This document shows, piece after piece, positions 28,801-34,164 of a stretch of 64,000 nt of DNA. This DNA is from Sphingobacteriaceae bacterium (lineage in GTDB: Bacteria; Bacteroidota; Bacteroidia; Sphingobacteriales; Sphingobacteriaceae). The notes beneath the pieces are model-generated. The model was not told the DNA's origin, searched no databases, and saw nothing but the letters and a program-made list of their open reading frames with translations. Made by a program: the position numbers and the translations under genes. The DNA is taken from positions 361,475 to 425,474 of the forward strand of contig CANHRG010000001.1 of assembly GCA_947463785.1 (NCBI GenBank), given 5' to 3'. Numbering within the stretch: position 1 is the stretch's first letter; each line of letters opens with the position of its first letter.

Positions 28801-29892
28801 GATTTGAATTTGAGAGGATCGGTAGAGCTTATTAAAGATATGCGTATCGAGCTTACCGCTCTGCGGAGTAGAAATTTCAACTACGCTACCTTATTCAAAT
28901 TTGATGCTGGAACTTTTGATAATTTGAACCCCATTACCACAGGAGACTACAGTGTATCGTTCTTCAGTTTCCGTACCGCATTCAAAAATAATCAGACTGA
29001 CTTGTTCAACCAGTTCCTGGCAAACAGACAAGTTGTTTCGCAGCGATTGGGTAATCAAAATCCGAACTCTGATCCTGCTGTACAGAACGCTGGATTTGCG
29101 GATGGTTATGGTAAAAATTCGCAGGATGTGGTGGTTGCAGCTTTCTTAGCCACTTACGGCGGTAAAGATCCCGGAAAGATAAGTCTTGGTGATTTTCCAT
29201 CTATTCCGGTACCGAACTGGCGACTCAATTACAACGGACTTAGCAAGATTCCATTCCTAAGTGAGATTTTCAGCTCTATAGACATTAACCATGGCTATCG
29301 CTCAACCTACAATGTAAACGGTTTCGGCTCTTTGGTACGCTACGAAGAGGCAAATGGTTCGGTTTTCTCACGCGATGTTCAGAATAATTTCTTGCCACGT
29401 TATCAGTTTAGTCAGGTTACCATATTCGAACAGTTTGTACCGCTATTAGGAATTGATATGCGCTTGAAAAACAACATGACTACCAATTTTGAATACCGCA
29501 AATCGAGAACCCTGAGCTTGAGTTTAGCGAACAGCCAATTGGCTTTGCAAACGGATGAGGCCATTGTATTTGGACTGGGATACCGCACTACCAATTTCCG
29601 TTTCCCATTTGGCTTGTTTAGAGCGGTTAAAATGAATAACGACTTAAACTTCAAACTGGATTTTGCAATTAACGATCGTAAAACGCTCATTAACCGTGCT
29701 GATGTGGCAGACCCCGAAGTATCATCAGGAGCTAAAAACATCACTTACCGACCTTCTGTAGATTATGTATTGAATCAGCGCTTAAATATTCGAATATTCT
29801 ACGACGGCAACATCACCAAACCGTACACATCACAAAGCTTTAATACAGCCTTCAGTAATTTTGGAGCTACCTTGCGCTTTACCATTCAATAA
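22867..29892 (+). CDS. sprA: Cell-surface protein SprA (type IX secretion outer-membrane translocon)
   Basis: At 2341 residues this is one of the largest genes in Bacteroidota and the length fits SprA. SprA forms a very large single-chain outer-membrane beta-barrel through which type IX secretion and gliding-motility cargo passes. A signal peptide (FFFYLIFFFALGIQSVFA-QQ) leads into repeated barrel-like strand segments and long plug-like regions, including DFEASRSVIDLKS and LDYGYNRARLAWYNIDPIFY. The start is TTG-TTG at 22867/22870, and no ATG is available in frame. Other type IX genes are not in this window, so whether the cell glides cannot be inferred. Confidence 0.95.
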   Translation: MLKKLSGAFFFYLIFFFALGIQSVFAQQNAEKKDSLKLIYPLVDSKVLSLRKLSGVSLPNPANLKRTVEFDPLNRKYIIQDKIGNQLYRSPQYLSISEYQRLESQQIKKSYWRELSNAPLEEARQPGFIPAVKINSKSFDRLFGGSTIEIRPQGSAELTFAGRINRNENPLFNERQRVQGNFDFNQRIQMNLVGQVGSKLKISTNYNTEAQFDFENQVKLDYTGKDDEIIKKIEAGNVSLPLSSSLITGSQALFGLKTQLQFGKLNVTSVFSQQKSQSKEITITNGSQQNEFRISADSYETNKHFFLAQYFRNNYNLALSSIPILKTNVNITKIEVWITNRSNNTTDSRDVLGFLDMGENTPYNPMFQGGMSAFPAAFNGPGFPQKSNNLLDILPAGARLTNSNDINQFFSANGASDNFVKLTYARKLTEKEFTLHPQLGYISLNSALNADEVLAVAYRYTVNGVEYQVGEFSTDRPVNNQTPEMLFVKLLKNETLKTNLPIWDLMMKNIYSIGAYQVGRNDFRLNVFRVDEATGVEKPQMTEGQNTNGKLWLQITKIDQLNQQNDRKPDGFFDFLEGLTIDPLNGRITFTVIEPFGKDLEAQFNTQSEQALIKKYVFNPLYRTTKPEAQQLYPELNRYFIKGTYQSQVSSEFQLNAINIPEGSVQVIAGTQPLQEGADFTIDYNIGRVRILNQALLNSGQPIRIKLENNELFGIQQRSLLGTRFDYRANPNLNLGATLLNLTERPLTQKVNIGEEPISNTIWGLDLNYNSDSRWLTRMVDKLPLINTKEKSSITFSGEFANFVPGHPRALNFAGSKNGSSYLDDFEASRSVIDLKSAITWQISGTPRLFASDYTSPGLDYGYNRARLAWYNIDPIFYNRFAGATPSDVKLSTDELSNHYSREILEREVFPFKDSPTGQPLFLNTLNMAYYPSIRGPYNFTTTDIDNEGNLLKPKERWGGMFRKIESNDFESLNIEFIELWVMDPFIYKPNSQDKGFLYFDFGNLSEDILKDGKKSLENGLPTDGNPDKVDTNTPWGKVPKLQPVIQAFDNNPDARKLQDVGLDGLNDTEEQQKYNSFLSNIAPKVSPQVLTTLTKDPSSDNFQYFRGNQYSINDGILKRYQWYNGTEGNSKTPAQSLAETGLENTASTALPDGEDVNRDNNTSQSDDYYEYKVPISVTDLSLGGKYVTDEVKSTVKLANGNQETVRWIQLRIPLSDPDRTAFGNIQDLRSVRFIRAFMTGFAEPVVLRLAKFQLVRGEWRRFNPGNEAGKVIAEPQGNQMPDQSILEVNTVNIEENGKRSPIPYVTPPGIARELDFSGFNANTRQNEQSLSVKVKNLKDGYGRAAFKTTFNDFRSYRRLEMFIHAENNGTLNPLNDKDIAAFIRIGSDNQENYYEYEIPLKITSPNTSDPALIWPDQNKLDVSISQLQQVKVMRGLNWQPNLPYTYTVPGTQNKITVVGNPDLSKVRVLMLGVRNPLKNQNALDDGLDKSAEVWFNELRLTDFDQRGGWAATARMNAKLADFADVNVSGSRSTNGFGSLDRRVSERNRAENTLFDISSSIEAGKLLPERSGVKIPMFVSVSQQISTPMFDPRSPDVELKTALDVSSKEEQKNILNVVQDYTTRKSINFTNVRKERTDPESKSHLWDLENWSATYAYTEYNHRDFINQSAIQKTYKAALAYNFSKPAKNYTPFAKIIKKNTLAVLKDFNFSLLPSVLNFRIDVDRLYSENTLRNNDPLNAIPVGTTFNKNFQMTRIYGISWNLSKSLQLDFNATNYSIVDEPDGRINGLKRDTLWQNLMRLGRTTDYGHTLNLTYNVPLNKLPGLDWINLSTRYGTTFNWKTEPLATLNDPTINLGNSIQNTRVVQLNPTLNLSALYNKFGFIRRSTTTSGGSGWKSVLINVLTSVKNLSGAYTRTEGIFLPGYLPKTNAFGQDFSADAPGWDFLFGSQRDIRPRALANNWISNDPLLNQQYVTGFKEDLNLRGSVELIKDMRIELTALRSRNFNYATLFKFDAGTFDNLNPITTGDYSVSFFSFRTAFKNNQTDLFNQFLANRQVVSQRLGNQNPNSDPAVQNAGFADGYGKNSQDVVVAAFLATYGGKDPGKISLGDFPSIPVPNWRLNYNGLSKIPFLSEIFSSIDINHGYRSTYNVNGFGSLVRYEEANGSVFSRDVQNNFLPRYQFSQVTIFEQFVPLLGIDMRLKNNMTTNFEYRKSRTLSLSLANSQLALQTDEAIVFGLGYRTTNFRFPFGLFRAVKMNNDLNFKLDFAINDRKTLINRADVADPEVSSGAKNITYRPSVDYVLNQRLNIRIFYDGNITKPYTSQSFNTAFSNFGATLRFTIQ

Positions 29893-29907
29893 AGCCGAGT
29901 TTTCGCC

Positions 29908-29938
29908 TTGTGAATTAGGCTTGATTAAGCTATTTTTG
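29908..29938 (+). promoter_or_regulatory. Probable gcvH promoter
   Basis: TTG (29908-29910), a 20-base spacer and TATTTTTG (29931-29938) fit the Bacteroidota promoter. The gcvH ATG lies 17 bases after the -7 box behind an A-rich leader. Confidence 0.5.
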
Positions 29939-29955
29939 AACAAACAAAAAAAGAT

Positions 29956-30336
29956 ATGAACTTCCCATCTGAACTTAAGTATACCAGCGATCACGAGTGG
30001 ATTCGCGTAGAAGGCAATCAGGCGTATGTAGGCATTACTGATTTTGCACAAAGAGAGTTAGGCGATATTGTATATATCGACATCAATTCGGTTGGCAAAT
30101 CGGTAACTAAAGAAGAGGTTTTCGGTACCGTTGAGGCTGTGAAAACCGTGTCTGACCTGTTTATGCCGGTTAGCGGTACTGTTGTGGAGTTCAATAAAAA
30201 ATTAGATACCAATCCAGAACTGGTAAACCAAGATCCTTACGGTGATGGTTGGATGGTTAAAATCGAATTGGCAGATGCTGCTCAGGTAGCGCAATTGATG
30301 TCTGCTGATGAATACGCATCACAAGTAGGCGCTTAA
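29956..30336 (+). CDS. gcvH: Glycine cleavage system H protein
   Basis: GcvH is the lipoyl shuttle of the glycine cleavage complex, carrying the aminomethyl arm between GcvP, GcvT and the Lpd subunit. The 126-residue length is normal. The lipoylated lysine lies in [19 protein letters not shown] (about residue 64), preceded by [19 protein letters not shown]. gcvT is at 51.8 kb in this window and gcvP is not present. The last base of the stop codon is the first base of the next ATG (TAATG), so it is coupled to the VanZ-like gene. Confidence 0.97.
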   Translation: MNFPSELKYTSDHEWIRVEGNQAYVGITDFAQRELGDIVYIDINSVGKSVTKEEVFGTVEAVKTVSDLFMPVSGTVVEFNKKLDTNPELVNQDPYGDGWMVKIELADAAQVAQLMSADEYASQVGA

Positions 30337-30731
30337 TGCTTAAAACTATACGATATCAATTACCGGCCATACTGTGGTCGGTAATTATATTGGTCCTGTG
30401 TAACTTGCCCGCCAACGACCTTCCAGACAGCCGACTGTTTTTTGAAGGTTTTGATAAACTTGCCCATACCGGGTTTTTCTTTGTACTTTCTGTTTTGCTT
30501 TTTTTCGGCAAGATTCGCCAGCAGGGCAGTTATGAATACCGCATACTCACTATCGTAAAGATCTTGGCCATCAGCGTAGCCTTAGGCGCTTTCATTGAAT
30601 ATTTGCAGTTCTACTGGTTTACCTACCGTGCCGCAGAATGGTGGGATTTTACCTGTGATTTGATTGGCGTAGGTATGGGTATTTTCAGTTATATTTTACT
30701 TCATCGAATTGGCGTTTATGAGAAAAAGTAG
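30336..30731 (+). CDS. VanZ family membrane protein
   Basis: A 131-residue protein with about four hydrophobic segments: PAILWSVIILVLCNLP, LAHTGFFFVLSVLLFF, ILAISVALGAFIEYLQFY and LIGVGMGIFSYILL. The FDKLAHTGFFF motif and the later glutamate-rich EYLQ are typical of VanZ-like proteins. VanZ itself is linked to teicoplanin resistance, but the family's molecular function is unknown and resistance should not be assumed. It is coupled to gcvH by TAATG and overlaps the next small lipoprotein gene by 14 bases. Confidence 0.8.
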   Translation: MLKTIRYQLPAILWSVIILVLCNLPANDLPDSRLFFEGFDKLAHTGFFFVLSVLLFFGKIRQQGSYEYRILTIVKILAISVALGAFIEYLQFYWFTYRAAEWWDFTCDLIGVGMGIFSYILLHRIGVYEKK

Positions 30732-30843
30732 TTTTTACATTTTCGTGTTATTCGCTCTTTTTGCGCTGGCTGGCTGCAACATCTTTAAAAAAGGCTGTAA
30801 ATGCCCTAAAGTTCGCTACCAAACCGTGCAAAAGGGTGTCTGA
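30718..30843 (+). CDS. Small predicted lipoprotein, 41 residues
   Basis: This ORF is too short for the track and overlaps the 3' end of the VanZ-like gene by 14 bases. It opens MRKSSFYIFVLFALFALAGC, a compact lipoprotein signal peptide with lipobox LAGC. Only about 21 residues follow the lipidated cysteine, including a Cys-x-Cys pair (KKGCKCPK) and a basic tail. The basic start, hydrophobic core and lipobox together make chance unlikely. I do not recognise a family, and the function is unknown. Confidence 0.65.
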   Translation: MRKSSFYIFVLFALFALAGCNIFKKGCKCPKVRYQTVQKGV

Positions 30844-30856
30844 ACGCACATCCTTA

Positions 30857-30888
30857 TTTGGATTTAATTTAAATAAGCTCTATTTTTG
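30857..30888 (+). promoter_or_regulatory. feoAB promoter (consensus Bacteroidota type)
   Basis: TTTG (30857-30860), exactly 20 bases, then TATTTTTG (30881-30888) is the best consensus promoter in the window. The -7 box ends seven bases before the TTG that may start feoA. No convincing Fur-type operator is seen. Confidence 0.6.
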
Positions 30889-30895
30889 AAAACAA

Positions 30896-31126
30896 TTGAA
30901 GAACGTGAAAACCAAACTATCACAATTAGCGCCGGGTGAATCTGGAATCATCAAGGAATTTACCGATTTAGAAATGTCGGTTAAACTGATGGAGATGGGT
31001 TGTTTGCCAGGCGAGTCTATTCAGGTTGAGCGTATTGCCCCATTGGGCGATCCCATTGCGGTTACCGTATCGGGCTATCAATTGAGTTTGCGTAAGCAAG
31101 AAGCATCTACCATTATTTTACAGTAA
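30896..31126 (+). CDS. feoA: Ferrous iron transport protein A
   Basis: A 76-residue FeoA protein with an SH3-like fold (LAPGESGIIKEF, KLMEMGCLPGESIQVERIAPLGDP). FeoA is a small cytosolic partner needed for FeoB-dependent Fe(II) uptake. No ATG is available. The start is TTG at 30896 or GTG at 30905 (MKTKLSQL), and the second gives a more usual N-terminus while the first gives a nearly leaderless mRNA. feoB follows after six bases. No feoC is seen. Confidence 0.92.
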   Translation: MKNVKTKLSQLAPGESGIIKEFTDLEMSVKLMEMGCLPGESIQVERIAPLGDPIAVTVSGYQLSLRKQEASTIILQ

Positions 31127-31132
31127 TATTCC

Positions 31133-33250
31133 GTGAAAAAGCACCTGAAAGTGGCACTTGTTGGTAATCCCAACACAGGAAAGTCAACACTTTTCAATGC
31201 ATTAACAGGTCTAAATCAAAAAGTAGGTAATTTTCCGGGAGTAACGGTTGATAAAAAAACCGGAGCATGTACCCTCAATTCTGAACAGCAGGCTACCATC
31301 ATCGACTTGCCCGGAACCTATAGCCTCTATCCAAAAAGTAAAGATGAGGGCATCGTATTGGATGTTCTCGCCAATCCAGCAAATGAATGGCACCCGGATG
31401 TAGTGGTTTTTATTGCGGATGCCACCAATCTGAAACGCAATCTACTTTTGTACACACAAGTAGCCGATTTGAAAATTCCGGTTATTGTTGCACTAAATAT
31501 TATGGATTTGGCCAAAAGGTCGCACATCAAAATTAAAGTGGATGAGCTGGCAGCTAAACTGGGCGTTCGGGTGGTACCCATTTCGGCTCGTAAAGATGAG
31601 GGGATAGCCGAATTGAAGCAAGCCATTGCAGAATCGGGCGAGTTCGCTCTGCAGGTAGATACCCTAGATTTTGATGAACTGGGTATTCAAAATACGCTCA
31701 CAGCCATTCAGCAAAAGCTCGCTATTGCTCAGCCTTATGTGGCCTTGCAGGTAGCTCATAATTACCGTCAATTAAATTTTCTAAAGCCCGAACAACAGGA
31801 ATACATTCAGCAATTACTTGCTGAAACAGCTTTTGAATCGAAGGGTTTACAGGCTCAGGAAACACTTGCCCGCTATAGTTTTATCAATGAGGTTTTATTT
31901 GATACGCTGATTATCCCTTTACAAATTGATCAGGAAACGTATAGCAATCGTATTGATCATATCTTAACGCATCGGGTTTGGGGATTCGTGATTTTTATGG
32001 GGGTCTTGTTCACCATATTCCAATCTATTTTTGCCTGGTCCGAATATCCGATGAGTCTCATTGAATCGCTATTTATTTGGATGGGCGATACCGCACACCA
32101 ATTCTTACCTGCCGGGGCATTGACCAATTTACTGGTTGATGGGGTATTGGCCGGATTGAGTGGCGTACTGGTTTTCATCCCTCAAATAGCTATTCTCTTT
32201 GCATTTATTGCGGTTTTGGAAGATACCGGTTATATGGCCAGGGTTACGTTTATGATGGACCGCATTATGCGCAAGGTGGGCTTGAACGGTAAATCGGTGG
32301 TGCCGATGATTGGTGGTTTGGCCTGTGCCGTTCCTTCCATTATGAGTACCCGAAACATTGAGAACTGGAAAGACCGCATCATTACCATCATGGTTACGCC
32401 TTTGGTAAGCTGCTCTGCCCGTTTGCCTATTTATACTTTATTAATCGCTCTAGTAGTTCCCGACTACCGGGTTTGGGGTTTGTTTAATTTGCAGGGTTTG
32501 GCACTCATGTCGATGTACCTGTTGAGCATGCTTTCTGCCGTATTGGTTGCCTGGGTAATGAAATACCTGATCAAAGCTCGCGAACGCGGCTATTTTATCA
32601 TGGAACTCCCCGTTTACCGCATGCCTCGTTGGGATAATGTGGCACTAACCATGTACGAGAAAGTAAAGGCCTTTGTACTAGAAGCTGGAAAGGTGATCAT
32701 TGCCATTTCGGTTATTTTGTGGGTACTGGCTTCGTATGGTCCGCCTGCCAAATTCAAAGCCATTGATGAAAAATTTGATTCTGCAGCGTATACTACACAG
32801 TATAGTCCGGAGAAGATAGATCAGCTTAAAGCCTCGGAAAAACTCGAAAACTCTTTTGCCGGTATGTTGGGTAAAAGCATTGAGCCCGCCATTAAACCGC
32901 TGGGTTTCGATTGGAAAATTGGTATTGCGCTAATTACTTCTTTTGCTGCCCGCGAAGTTTTTGTGGGTACCATGGCTACGCTGTACAGTGTTGATGGCGA
33001 TGCCTCGCGGATGGAATCGGTGAAAGAACGCATGGCCGAAGTACGTAATCCGGAAACGGGTAATTTAGTTTTTACACTCCCTGTGGCTTTTTCTTTGATG
33101 ATTTTTTATGCGTATGCCATGCAATGCATGAGTACGCTGGCGGTGGTGTATCGCGAAACAAAAAGCTGGAAATGGCCTATTACGCAGTTTGTGTACATGA
33201 CGGCCATGGCCTATGTGGCTAGTTTAGTAGTGTATCAAATTCTGAAATAA
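31133..33250 (+). CDS. feoB: Ferrous iron transport protein B
   Basis: FeoB is the inner-membrane Fe(II) transporter. The 705-residue protein has an N-terminal G domain with G1 GNPNTGKST, G3 DLPGTYSLYP and G4 ALNIMD, a helical regulatory spacer, and then about ten hydrophobic segments. Two conserved Gate-type repeats are visible (MIGGLACAVPSIMSTRNIE with VTPLVSCSARLPIYTLLIA, and LITSFAAREVFVGTM). The start is GTG at 31133, six bases after feoA. The length is normal. Confidence 0.97.
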   Translation: MKKHLKVALVGNPNTGKSTLFNALTGLNQKVGNFPGVTVDKKTGACTLNSEQQATIIDLPGTYSLYPKSKDEGIVLDVLANPANEWHPDVVVFIADATNLKRNLLLYTQVADLKIPVIVALNIMDLAKRSHIKIKVDELAAKLGVRVVPISARKDEGIAELKQAIAESGEFALQVDTLDFDELGIQNTLTAIQQKLAIAQPYVALQVAHNYRQLNFLKPEQQEYIQQLLAETAFESKGLQAQETLARYSFINEVLFDTLIIPLQIDQETYSNRIDHILTHRVWGFVIFMGVLFTIFQSIFAWSEYPMSLIESLFIWMGDTAHQFLPAGALTNLLVDGVLAGLSGVLVFIPQIAILFAFIAVLEDTGYMARVTFMMDRIMRKVGLNGKSVVPMIGGLACAVPSIMSTRNIENWKDRIITIMVTPLVSCSARLPIYTLLIALVVPDYRVWGLFNLQGLALMSMYLLSMLSAVLVAWVMKYLIKARERGYFIMELPVYRMPRWDNVALTMYEKVKAFVLEAGKVIIAISVILWVLASYGPPAKFKAIDEKFDSAAYTTQYSPEKIDQLKASEKLENSFAGMLGKSIEPAIKPLGFDWKIGIALITSFAAREVFVGTMATLYSVDGDASRMESVKERMAEVRNPETGNLVFTLPVAFSLMIFYAYAMQCMSTLAVVYRETKSWKWPITQFVYMTAMAYVASLVVYQILK

Positions 33251-33265
33251 TCCCGATATTCAGTC

Positions 33266-33880
33266 GTGGATAAAATCAAAGTACTCGCCAATTATCTTCC
33301 GCCAGATTCGGCACCTACTATTGCCCGCTGGATCGATCATTTTCAATGCGATTTCAAGATTTCACGTGCCCGGAATACGAAATATGGCGATTACCGCCCA
33401 CCGTATGCCGGCCAAGGCCACCGTATATCCATCAATTACGATTTAAATCCTTATGCTTTTTTGGTAACCACTGTGCATGAGTTTGCCCATTTGCTCACCT
33501 GGAATGAGCATCAGCGAAAAGCCAAGCCTCATGGAGCGGAGTGGAAGGCCAATTTTAAGCGAATGATGCGTCCGTTTTTTGAGCAGGAAATCTTTCCGGC
33601 AGATATCCGTCAGGCTATTGTGCGTTATCTGGAAAATCCTGCGGCTTCCAGTTGTACGGATCATCAGCTGTTTAAAGCCCTAAAAAAGTACGATCAAACC
33701 CCCGAGCACTTGGTATTACTTGAATCGCTGCCTCTGGGATCGGTGTTTAAGCTCAAAGATGGCCGGGTGTTTCGTAAAGATGCCAAAATCAGGAAGCGGT
33801 TTCGCTGCACAGAGCTGGCCAGCGGAAGGTTATACTTGTTTAATCCGCTGGCTGAGGTAGAGTTATCTGCTGCTGTCTAG
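33266..33880 (+). CDS. SprT-like zinc metalloprotein
   Basis: A 204-residue protein with the SprT/Spartan-type zinc motif HEFAH near residue 71 (TTVHEFAHLLTWNEH), followed by KPHGAEWKANFKRMM, which supplies a further histidine. It lacks an obvious C-terminal zinc ribbon. Eukaryotic relatives degrade DNA-protein crosslinks, but the bacterial role is unclear. GTG start, 15 bases after feoB, so probably read through from feoAB. It is the last plus-strand gene before the 21-bp tandem array. Confidence 0.82.
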   Translation: MDKIKVLANYLPPDSAPTIARWIDHFQCDFKISRARNTKYGDYRPPYAGQGHRISINYDLNPYAFLVTTVHEFAHLLTWNEHQRKAKPHGAEWKANFKRMMRPFFEQEIFPADIRQAIVRYLENPAASSCTDHQLFKALKKYDQTPEHLVLLESLPLGSVFKLKDGRVFRKDAKIRKRFRCTELASGRLYLFNPLAEVELSAAV

Positions 33881-33929
33881 CTTTCTTTTTCTAAAGCATT
33901 TGGATTTTTAACGTTGATATAGGGCTGAT

Positions 33930-34163
33930 GGCCTAGGTAAAGTCCTACTTTGTGATGGAGAAGTGCTACTGGGAGACGGATAAGTCTTACTTGGCGATGG
34001 AAAAGTCAAACTGTATCGTGGGATAAGAGCTACTTTGCCTTGGCTAAGTCTTATTTGGCCTTGGATACAAGCTACTGTGTCGTGGTGAAGTCTAACTGTG
34101 TGCGGGATAAGTCTTACTTGGCCCTAGATGCTGGCTACTGTGGCCTGCATACAAGCTACTGGG
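33930..34163. repeat. Eleven-unit degenerate 21-bp tandem array between convergent genes
   Basis: Eleven copies of a motif close to AAGTCTTACTTGG recur at 33940, 33961, 33982, 34003, 34025, 34046, 34067, 34088, 34109, 34130 and 34151. Every step is 21 bp except one of 22. Many units contain a small dyad AAGT-N3-ACTT, and the others read AAGCTACTG. The bases between the motifs vary but often read GGAT or TTGG. The array fills the gap between the SprT-like gene and the fused E1 gene, ending at the E1 stop codon. In-frame stops argue against coding. 33881-33929 shows nothing recognisable. Confidence 0.9.
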
Positions 34164-34164
34164 C

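Noticed and set aside
30336-30731. Antibiotic-resistance gene because of the VanZ family name
   Set aside because: VanZ-like proteins are widespread and the context here is gcvH and a small lipoprotein. No van operon genes are present.
33930-34163. CRISPR array
   Set aside because: Repeats are too short and too degenerate, there are no unique spacers of 25-40 bases, and no cas genes are in the window.
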